A stretch of 5,000 nucleotides of DNA from an uncultured Maritalea sp. (lineage in GTDB: Bacteria; Pseudomonadota; Alphaproteobacteria; Rhizobiales; Devosiaceae): NCBI GenBank assembly GCA_913055925.1, contig CAJXLH010000218.1, positions 1 to 5,000 of the forward strand, given 5' to 3'. Each line of letters opens with the position of its first letter. The first letter of the stretch is position 1. This document shows, one piece after another, positions 1 through 4,977 of this stretch. The position numbers and the translations under genes were made by a program. The notes beneath the pieces were generated by a model, which was not told where the DNA came from, did not search any database, and saw only the letters and a program-made list of their open reading frames with translations.

Positions 1-133
1 CCGCCGCTTGGCGGGAGCCACCAGGGTTATCTGTGTGGCTGAACTTCAACACTTCTGCTGCGTGGGCAGCCAGTCCTGTTGAAGCGACGAGGCTTGCCGC
101 GACGGCAAGCGTTGAAATCAGTTTTTTCATCAT
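1..133 (-). CDS. TRAP transporter solute-binding protein, DctP family (N-terminal part only)
   Basis: About 44 N-terminal codons are visible; the rest lies left of the window. Two consecutive ATG codons (133 and 130) are possible starts. The GGAGG at 137-141 is 3 nt from the first and 6 nt from the second, so the second (MKKLIST) is slightly favoured. The protein begins with a Sec signal peptide: a K-K charged start, then a hydrophobic Ala/Leu/Val stretch ending in AHA-A, the likely signal peptidase I site. The mature start EVLKFSHTDNPGGSRQAA is typical of DctP-type periplasmic binding proteins, which capture organic or sugar acids and deliver them to the DctQM membrane components of a sodium-driven TRAP transporter. 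The family call rests on this short stretch; the ligand cannot be told. The gene is divergent from the dehydrogenase operon, so it probably imports that operon's substrate (inference). Confidence 0.82.
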   Translation of the reverse strand, partial: MMKKLISTLAVAASLVASTGLAAHAAEVLKFSHTDNPGGSRQAA

Positions 134-136
134 GTT

Positions 137-141
137 CCTCC
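137..141 (-). promoter_or_regulatory. Ribosome binding site of the TRAP binding-protein gene
   Basis: On the minus strand this reads GGAGG, a full Shine-Dalgarno core. Spacing is 3 nt to the first ATG and 6 nt to the second, which favours the second as the translation start. Confidence 0.7.
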
Positions 142-160
142 CGAACATAAAAAATTTTTG

Positions 161-190
161 TTGCATTACATTGCGTATACATTAAATAAT
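161..190 (+). promoter_or_regulatory. Candidate promoter for the dehydrogenase operon
   Basis: TTGCAT (161-166) is followed after 18 nt by AATAAT (185-190), which matches the TATAAT consensus at 5 of 6 positions. The -35 is weak. A start near 197 would leave an untranslated leader of about 63 nt before the ATG at 261. The site overlaps the leftward promoter and the dyad, giving a compact shared control region. Confidence 0.3.
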
Positions 191-192
191 GC
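163..192. promoter_or_regulatory. 30-bp dyad, candidate operator for the GntR/FCD regulator
   Basis: GCATTA (163-168) and TAATGC (187-192) are perfect inverted repeats. A central GTATAC (175-180) is itself a palindrome and shares exactly the same centre of symmetry. The intervening hexamers are not symmetric. The element lies between the TRAP gene and the dehydrogenase operon and overlaps candidate promoters in both directions. FCD-type GntR regulators often bind short dyads with a GTATAC-like core near the genes they control, and such a regulator is the last gene of the rightward operon. The symmetry is seen; its binding by that protein is inference. Confidence 0.45.
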
Positions 193-200
193 GTTGTCAA
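174..200 (-). promoter_or_regulatory. Candidate sigma-70 promoter for the TRAP gene
   Basis: Read on the minus strand, a perfect TTGACA (200-195) is followed after 15 nt by TATACG (179-174); an alternative -10, TACGCA, lies at 17 nt spacing. The -10 region coincides with the central GTATAC of the dyad, so a bound repressor would block it. The -35 is strong and the -10 and spacing are imperfect. Confidence 0.4.
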
Positions 201-250
201 CAAAGTGTCACACAATTTGCGTGGCCGGAAATTTGAAAAGAAGAAAAGTC

Positions 251-255
251 AGGGA
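251..255 (+). promoter_or_regulatory. Ribosome binding site of the dehydrogenase gene
   Basis: AGGGA lies 5 nt before the ATG at 261. This well-placed Shine-Dalgarno sequence supports that start. Confidence 0.65.
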
Positions 256-260
256 CACTA

Positions 261-1343
261 ATGGCCAACGAATATGAAATCGCTGTTTTTAACGGAGACG
301 GCATTGGACCAGAGATCATGAAGCCTACGGTTTCAATTCTGGAGCAGCTCGCCGCGCAGAGCGACACTTACAGTTTTGATTTCAAATATGCAGACGCTGG
401 CGCATTGCATTACGCCAACACAGGCGAATCTTTGCCTGAAGAGTCACTTGAGATTGCGAAACGAGCAGACGCTATTTTGCTCTCCGCGATGGGACTGCCG
501 AGCGTTCGCTATGATGATGGCACAGAAATTTCGCCGCAGATTGAGCTGAGAAAAATCCTAAATCTTTTTGCGGGCGTCCGACCAGTGCGTATCGCACCAG
601 GTCAGTCTTCACCGCTTAACCTGAACCCAGAGCAGGCGATTGACTTTGTGTTGATCCGCGAAAGCACAGAGGGACTATTTTACAGTCAGGGCAAAGGTGA
701 AGTGTCCGAACATTCCGCAAGTGAAACGCTCATGATCACCAAAAAAACAAGTGAAGACTTGTTTGAATTTGCGTTCTCGCTTGCCAAGCAGCGAAAAGAA
801 TTGGGGCAAGGTAAGGGTAAAGTCACCTGTGTCGACAAAGCGAATGTGTTCCGCGCTTTTGCGTTCTTCCGCGATATCTTTGACAAGGAATCGGTGAGGC
901 ACGCCGCAATAGAATCAGATCACGCTTATGTGGACGCCACCGCATTGTGGATGGTGACAAAACCTTGGGATTTCGACGTCTTGGTGACCGAAAACATGTT
1001 CGGCGACATTTTGTCGGACTTGGGTGCCGGCATTATGGGCGGCTTGGGCTTGGCCCCGTCTGCAGACATCGGTAAGGACGCGGCGGTGTTTCAACCTTGC
1101 CATGGTTCAGCGCCTGATATTGCGGGCAAAAACATAGCGAACCCATTTGCAATGATTCTTTCTGCTGCCATGATGCTCGAATGGTTGGGCATAAAACACA
1201 ACGACATTGCCATGGTTGATGATGCAAAGCGTTTGCGCGACGCGGTGGATAGAGTTGTGGTTTCTGGTAAGGGCACCACGGGTGATCTCGGCGGTAACGC
1301 AAACACCACCGAAGCTGGGCAAGCTGTGATGGAAATGCTTTAA
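261..1343 (+). CDS. Isocitrate/isopropylmalate-family beta-decarboxylating dehydrogenase, substrate unknown
   Basis: A 360-residue cytoplasmic enzyme of the family that oxidises and decarboxylates (2R,3S)-malate-type acids. The family length (about 350) and core are intact. Visible motifs are GDGIGPE (12-18), the substrate arginines R97, R107 and R133 (RESTEG), Y141, the catalytic lysine K193 (DKAN), and the metal ligands D225, D249 and D253, spaced as in isopropylmalate dehydrogenase. HGSAPDIAG (281-289) follows; D286 sits where NAD-dependent members carry the aspartate that binds the adenosine ribose, so NAD+ is the likely cofactor. The specificity loop before R97 (ISPQIE, 90-95) matches neither isopropylmalate nor isocitrate dehydrogenase well, so no substrate is assigned; a malate-, tartrate- or sugar-acid-derived compound is possible. 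It leads the operon and is divergent from a TRAP gene. A leuB role is unlikely, because no leucine genes are nearby and the pocket differs. Confidence 0.9.
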   Translation: MANEYEIAVFNGDGIGPEIMKPTVSILEQLAAQSDTYSFDFKYADAGALHYANTGESLPEESLEIAKRADAILLSAMGLPSVRYDDGTEISPQIELRKILNLFAGVRPVRIAPGQSSPLNLNPEQAIDFVLIRESTEGLFYSQGKGEVSEHSASETLMITKKTSEDLFEFAFSLAKQRKELGQGKGKVTCVDKANVFRAFAFFRDIFDKESVRHAAIESDHAYVDATALWMVTKPWDFDVLVTENMFGDILSDLGAGIMGGLGLAPSADIGKDAAVFQPCHGSAPDIAGKNIANPFAMILSAAMMLEWLGIKHNDIAMVDDAKRLRDAVDRVVVSGKGTTGDLGGNANTTEAGQAVMEML

Positions 1344-2363
1344 ATGTCTCAATTGGAGTTCAAGGTCGCTTGTTACGGCGCTGGTTATTTTTCGCAGTTT
1401 CACTTTGATGCTTGGCAGCGCATCGATGGGGCGGTACTAGTCGGCATTGCCAACCGGTCCATCGACAAAATACCTGAAATCGGCGTGGCCAAGTTTGCTG
1501 ATGTCGACGCGCTACTCGCTGAAACAAAACCGGATATTTTGGACATTATCACGCCACCTGTGACGCATCTTGATACGATCAAGAGGGCGCTTGATTTTGG
1601 TGTGAAGGCGATCATTTGCCAAAAGCCATTTTGTGAGAACAAGGCTTAGGCCACGGAGGCCATGCAGCTTGCCGACGCGGCCAAAGTGCCGTTGATCATT
1701 CACGAGAATTTCCGCTTTCAACCGTGGTATCGCGAGATCAAGAGCCAAATTGACAAAGGCGCAATCGGCGATCTTTTGCAACTCACATTTCGTTTGCGAA
1801 CGGGCGATGGCCAAGGCGAGGATGCCTACTTAGATCGTCAGCCGTTCTTTCGTGAAATGGAACAGCTTCTAATTCATGAAACCGGTGTGCACTGGGTTGA
1901 TACATTCCGATACCTGTTGGGTGAACCGAAAAGCGTTTTTGCTGATTTGCGGCAGTTAAACCCAGTGATCAAGGGCGAAGATGCTGGATATATGCTGTTT
2001 GATTATGGTGCAGGCAAACGCGCGCTATTCGACGGCAATCGTTTGCTTGATCATAATGCGGAGAACTGTCGCACCACATTGGGCGAAGCATTGGTTGAAG
2101 GCACGCAAGGCACGATCCAGCTTTATGGCAATGGCCGTGTCACACTACGTAAGTTTGGTTCTCAAGAAGAGCGTGTTTTGTTAGAAGAGCGCGATTGGCG
2201 AGGATTTGCCGGCGATTGCGTGTTCGCCCTGCAACAACATGTTGTGGATGGTTTACGCGGCATCGGCGAATTTGAGAATGAAGCAAAAAATTATATTAAA
2301 GTGATCGAAATCGAAGAAGCGGTTTATCTCTCAGCACAAGAACATCGACGGGTGGATATTTAA
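1344..2363 (+). pseudogene. Gfo/Idh/MocA-family oxidoreductase interrupted by an in-frame TAG
   Basis: The ORF would encode about 339 residues, but a TAG at 1647-1649 stops it after residue 101. Reading resumes in the same frame without frameshift, so this is a point nonsense change rather than an indel. The first part carries the Rossmann fold with GAGYFSQFH (12-20), a TPPVTH segment (70-75) and QKPF (93-96), the family's catalytic-lysine EKP-like motif. The second part carries HENFRF (120-125) and ETGVHWVD (179-186), whose His and Asp fit the C-terminal catalytic domain. The C-terminus looks complete. The family performs NAD(P)-linked oxidation or reduction of sugars, polyols and sugar acids. 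The ATG directly follows the preceding gene's TAA, so translation is probably coupled. An ATG at 1662 with GGAGG only 2 nt away could in principle restart the 233-residue C-terminal domain, which would lack the cofactor fold. A recent nonsense mutation or a sequencing error are the main explanations. Confidence 0.82.
1647..1649 (+). other. In-frame amber codon inside the oxidoreductase
   Basis: The local codons are AAG GCT TAG GCC ACG GAG GCC ATG. The stop falls in the surface helix that usually follows the EKP-type motif, a variable position where Glu, Gln or Lys would be ordinary; each differs from TAG by one base. All five complete genes' terminal stop codons in the window are TAA, so this is the only TAG used in a gene frame. 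Confidence 0.85.
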
Positions 2364-2366
2364 GCA

Positions 2367-3038
2367 TTGAGCCAACAACGCACAAAATCACAAACCAGAA
2401 CAGCCATTGATGGCTTGAAGGAACTTATTTTTTCCGGAGAGCTTGCCGCGGGATCCGATCATCTTGAAACGGAATTGGCGGCGCGTTTGGGCATGTCACG
2501 TACCCCGGTGCGGGAGGCGACGCTGATGCTCGAAGGGCAGGGTTTGCTGGAAGTGCGTCCGCGCAAGGGCGTGCGGATTTTGTCGCTTTCGGTTGCGGAT
2601 ATGGATGAGATTTACGAGCTGCTGACCGAGTTGGAAAGTTTGGCTGCGCGCCGTGCCGCGGCGGCTGGCTATGCAAAAGCAGATCTTAAATGCCTAGAAG
2701 ACGCGATCGACAATATGGAAACAGCCTTGTCCGAAGAAGATCGCGAAGCTTGGGCGCGAGCCGATGAGGATTTTCATACCGAGCTTGTTCGGTTGGGCGG
2801 CAATTCTCGCGTTATTTCAATTGTAGCGAACTTTAATGATCAAGTGCGTCGTGCGCGCTCGATGACCCTTTACATCCGACCTCTGCCGGAAAAATCAAAC
2901 GAAGACCACCGCGCGCTTTTGGACGCCATTTCGGCGGGTGATCAAGAATTGGCCTTTAAGGTGCACCATGAGCACCGATCAAACGCGCGCGAAATGTTGA
3001 TCGCGTTGTTGCAAAAACATGGGCTGCGCCACGTTTAA
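2367..3038 (+). CDS. GntR-family transcriptional regulator, FCD subfamily
   Basis: A 223-residue DNA-binding regulator. The N-terminal winged helix (about 8-75) shows the GntR signature LAARLGMSRTPVREA (37-51) followed by EGQGLLEVRPRKGVRI. The C-terminal all-helical FCD domain (about 80-215) keeps the expected ligand- or metal-binding residues D133 and H137 (DEDFH), H181 (EDH) and H203, the last two with the usual 22-residue spacing. FCD regulators usually bind an organic or sugar acid and repress nearby catabolic genes. The start is TTG, 3 nt after the oxidoreductase's TAA; no in-frame ATG lies upstream of the helix-turn-helix, and only a weak GGGTGG (2350-2355) precedes it, so expression may depend on translational coupling. 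It is last in the operon and probably controls the operon and the divergent TRAP gene through the dyad at 163-192 (inference). Confidence 0.93.
   Translation: MSQQRTKSQTRTAIDGLKELIFSGELAAGSDHLETELAARLGMSRTPVREATLMLEGQGLLEVRPRKGVRILSLSVADMDEIYELLTELESLAARRAAAAGYAKADLKCLEDAIDNMETALSEEDREAWARADEDFHTELVRLGGNSRVISIVANFNDQVRRARSMTLYIRPLPEKSNEDHRALLDAISAGDQELAFKVHHEHRSNAREMLIALLQKHGLRHV
3013..3036 (-). terminator. Candidate intrinsic terminator of the murQ-kinase operon
   Basis: Just past the kinase stop, the minus-strand transcript can form AAACGTGG / CCATGTTT (8 bp, one G-U pair, 6-nt loop), with five U residues overlapping the end of the stem and running 2 nt past it. On the plus strand the G-U becomes an A-C mismatch, so the hairpin suits the leftward transcript. 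It lies entirely in the 3' end of the GntR coding sequence. The stem is AU-rich and the free U-tract short, so strength is uncertain. Confidence 0.35.
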
Positions 3039-3916
3039 GAAGTTTTGAATTTGGCTTTCGCGAGCAAATAGGCGCCGTCTAACGGCTCGCCTTTTGCACG
3101 TTCAAGAACATCTTTGTAGCTGCCAGGCAGGTGAGGTCGATAGAGCGCTGCCAATCCGCCAAGCATTACCAATCGGTTGCCCGGGAAGCTTTCAGCTGGA
3201 CCAAGAGTTTTTGTGATTTGGGCCACGGCCCTTTCGATAATGACTTTCGCGTTCGGGTCTTTGTTTTGGGCGACTTCAAAGATTTGGGATGCAAGTCGCG
3301 CAAACTCGCGCGCGCCTTTGGTTTTCGCGAATCGAACCATTTGCTTTGGCGTACCGCCAAACTCAGCAAGTGTGCATTCCGTTAGCGGGCTGTGCGGACA
3401 CAATCCATCATAAGCGGCAATGGTTTGCCGCAGCAGTTCGCGGCCAAGCCATGCACCGCCGCATTCGTCGCCGAGTTCAAATCCCCAGCCGCCCACGCGC
3501 TTTACTTGACCCTTTTCGCGCCAAACAAAGAACGAGCCCGTGCCGAGCATGGCCACAACGCCATCACCGCTTTCACCGAACGCTGCTGCAACGGTTAGAT
3601 CGATGTCGGTGACAATTTGGCAGTTGTTAAACGGCAATGCTGCAATAAGTTCGTCGCGTTGGACACTCGCGCCAGCGCCAGCGAGCCCGATCAATGCGCA
3701 ATCATTGGCGGCTTGTTCGGCGGTGCGATTGCATGAGGCATAAAGCTTCTCGGTAAGCGTCAAAATTTCAGCCTTTGCAGCGTCAAAATCAGTTGAGAGA
3801 TTTGACGGGCCACCGAAGGCTTCGGTAAGAATTTCACCCGATGCTGTTGTCAGGCGTGCATGTGTTTTGGACCCGCCGCCATCGACGAGAAAAAAGCACT
3901 TATGATCGGCCGTCAT
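3035..3916 (-). CDS. BadF/BadG/BcrA/BcrD-family kinase, probable amino-sugar (GlcNAc or MurNAc) kinase
   Basis: A 293-residue ASKHA-fold ATPase, a normal length for N-acetylglucosamine-kinase-like members. Motifs in order: phosphate-1 loop DGGGSKT (12-18), a TDID segment (103-106) holding the likely catalytic aspartate, phosphate-2 loop LGTGS (124-128), the family stretch GGWGFELGDECGGAWLG (142-158), and the adenosine-loop glycines MLGG (251-254). It lies downstream of murQ with a TAATG overlap and an AGGGA ribosome binding site inside the murQ end, so the two proteins are probably made together. MurQ needs MurNAc-6-phosphate; a kinase of this family (MurK of Clostridium acetobutylicum) phosphorylates both MurNAc and GlcNAc, so the same role is proposed here by analogy. 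A plain GlcNAc or glucosamine kinase is the alternative. The C-terminus overlaps the GntR stop by 4 bp. Confidence 0.88.
   Translation of the reverse strand: MTADHKCFFLVDGGGSKTHARLTTASGEILTEAFGGPSNLSTDFDAAKAEILTLTEKLYASCNRTAEQAANDCALIGLAGAGASVQRDELIAALPFNNCQIVTDIDLTVAAAFGESGDGVVAMLGTGSFFVWREKGQVKRVGGWGFELGDECGGAWLGRELLRQTIAAYDGLCPHSPLTECTLAEFGGTPKQMVRFAKTKGAREFARLASQIFEVAQNKDPNAKVIIERAVAQITKTLGPAESFPGNRLVMLGGLAALYRPHLPGSYKDVLERAKGEPLDGAYLLAKAKFKTS
3071..3095 (+). terminator. Candidate intrinsic terminator of the rightward operon
   Basis: About 35 nt after the GntR stop, GGCGCCG (3071-3077) can pair with CGG-CT-CGCC (3083-3091), giving a 7-bp GC-rich stem with a 2-nt bulge and 5-nt loop, followed by TTTT. 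An alternative stem pairs GCGAGC (3060-3065) with GCTCGC (3085-3090). The element lies inside the opposing kinase gene. The U-run is short. Confidence 0.3.
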
Positions 3917-4875
3917 TAGTCCCTCGCTTGTGCCAACTGCAACGCCTTACGCAAATGTCCGTCGCCATCGGCGAGGAATTTTTTTGCAGCATCCAAATCC
4001 ACATTCGCTTCGCAAATTAGGATCGCTAGTTTGACGTTCCAATCGGATTCTTCAAGGGCCTTTAGCGCTTGATGTTGATCGGCGGTCGACAATTCGCGCA
4101 CCAGATTTACAGCCCGAGCCCGCAATTTCTGGTTGGTGATGTTGAGGTCAACCATGCGGTTTTTATAACACTTGCCAAACTGCACCATTGATCCAGTTGA
4201 AATCATGTTGAGTACCATTTTTTGTGCGGTACCGGATTTCAAACGCGTGGACCCTGCCAAAATCTCAGGGCCAACCAGCGGTGTAATGGCAACGTCGACA
4301 TTTTTCTCAAGGGCACTGCCTGCATTGCAGGAAATGCCGACCGTTTTTGCACCAATTGTTTTGGCGTGATTTAGGGCTGCGAGCACATATGGCGTGCGCC
4401 CAGAGGCGGCTAGGCCAATTACCAAATCGTTGGCGGAAACTTTTGCGTTCTTAATGTCCTTGATGGCGATGTCCATATCATCTTCGACACCTTCCTGTGC
4501 GCGGAAAATGGCAGCTTCGCCACCCGCGATGATGGCGTGGAACAGCTCGGGTGATGCCGAAAAGGTTGGAGGGATTTCCGATGCATCCAAAATGCCAATT
4601 CGGCCGCTTGTGCCTGCGCCAACATAGACAATGCGTCCGCCTGCCTTAAGGGCAGCGGTTGCCAACTCAATGGCGTTGGCTATCGCTGGCAACGTATTTT
4701 CAACTGCAACAGCAACGGCCTTATCCTCAGCATTCATCAGCGCGGCGATTTCAAGCGCGCTCATTTGATCTAACTGCTCGGAATTGCTGTTTGTGCGCTC
4801 CGAAGTTAAATGTTCCAGATCGGTGGACAATCTCAATAGATTATCTGCTGCAAGTTTGTTATGGTCGGCTGTCAT
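3916..4875 (-). CDS. murQ: N-acetylmuramic acid 6-phosphate etherase
   Basis: A 319-residue cytoplasmic SIS-domain lyase that cleaves the lactyl ether of MurNAc-6-phosphate to GlcNAc-6-phosphate and D-lactate in cell-wall sugar recycling or uptake. The family start SERTNSNSEQLDQMSALEI (25-43) is clear. The SIS domain carries VGAGTSGR (85-92), DASEIPPTF (97-105), the AASGRTPY phosphosugar loop (156-163) and GSTRLKSGTAQK (208-219). E100 and E131 align with the catalytic Glu83 and Glu114 of E. coli MurQ. The C-terminal part (about 265-305) is the small helical domain typical of MurQ. The N-terminus is about 17-20 residues longer than in E. coli. The ATG at 4875 is the only nearby ATG, but it lacks a good Shine-Dalgarno: the upstream bases belong to an inverted repeat (4879-4893). 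It leads the operon with the BadF-type kinase. Confidence 0.96.
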   Translation of the reverse strand: MTADHNKLAADNLLRLSTDLEHLTSERTNSNSEQLDQMSALEIAALMNAEDKAVAVAVENTLPAIANAIELATAALKAGGRIVYVGAGTSGRIGILDASEIPPTFSASPELFHAIIAGGEAAIFRAQEGVEDDMDIAIKDIKNAKVSANDLVIGLAASGRTPYVLAALNHAKTIGAKTVGISCNAGSALEKNVDVAITPLVGPEILAGSTRLKSGTAQKMVLNMISTGSMVQFGKCYKNRMVDLNITNQKLRARAVNLVRELSTADQHQALKALEESDWNVKLAILICEANVDLDAAKKFLADGDGHLRKALQLAQARD

Positions 4876-4878
4876 TTT

Positions 4879-4893
4879 GGAATTATGAATTCC
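4879..4893. promoter_or_regulatory. Perfect inverted repeat before murQ, candidate operator 1
   Basis: GGAATT-ATG-AATTCC is a perfect 6+6 inverted repeat with a 3-nt spacer, ending 4 nt before the murQ start codon. It occupies the place where a ribosome binding site would be. The GAATT-N3-AATTC form resembles operators of RpiR/MurR-type sugar-phosphate regulators, which often control murQ; that link is inference. Confidence 0.45.
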
Positions 4894-4921
4894 TTGTTGT
4901 CAAAAATCAAGAATTTATTAT
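4894..4921 (+). promoter_or_regulatory. Candidate promoter pointing right, away from murQ
   Basis: TTGTTG (4894-4899) and TATTAT (4916-4921) are spaced by 16 nt. The -10 lies within operator-like repeat 2 and the -35 abuts repeat 1, which would suit repression of a divergent regulator gene. No equally convincing promoter for murQ was found on the minus strand. Confidence 0.28.
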
Positions 4922-4923
4922 TC
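4911..4923. promoter_or_regulatory. Second related inverted repeat, candidate operator 2
   Basis: GAATT-TAT-TATTC repeats the pattern of the palindrome at 4879-4893 with one mismatched pair. The two centres (4886 and 4917) are 31 bp apart, about three helical turns, so two bound dimers would sit on the same face of the DNA. Confidence 0.4.
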
Positions 4924-4977
4924 TGATGTTCGTATTGCATGCCGTCGCGCAGAACGCAAGAATTGAAAGATAAAACT

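Noticed and set aside
148..160. A-run followed by T-run near the TRAP gene start, resembling a terminator tail
   Set aside because: It lies in the leader of the leftward gene with no GC-rich stem, so it is simply AT-rich promoter or leader DNA.
1107..1403. Open reading frame of 98 codons on the minus strand opposite the dehydrogenase gene
   Set aside because: It overlaps a gene with clear family motifs, and its translation shows no recognisable domain; it is a shadow of the real frame.
1647..1649. TAG as a pyrrolysine or general recoding signal
   Set aside because: No structured element or known recoding context is visible, pyrrolysine use is not expected in this type of bacterium, and a simple mutation or read error explains it.
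1655..1664. GGAGG and ATG after the amber codon as a true start of a separate gene
   Set aside because: The 2-nt spacing is too short for good initiation, the bases are explained by conserved coding sequence, and the product would be a Gfo/Idh/MocA protein without its cofactor domain. It is kept only as a possible restart.
4957..4964. CAAGAATT direct repeat (also at 4908-4915)
   Set aside because: It is only 8 bp in AT-rich DNA and lacks the second half of the operator-like inverted repeat, so it is not convincing as a third site.
4659..4973. Plus-strand open frame of 104 codons crossing the murQ start and the intergenic region
   Set aside because: Most of it is antisense to the conserved murQ N-terminal half, and the protein has no recognisable features.
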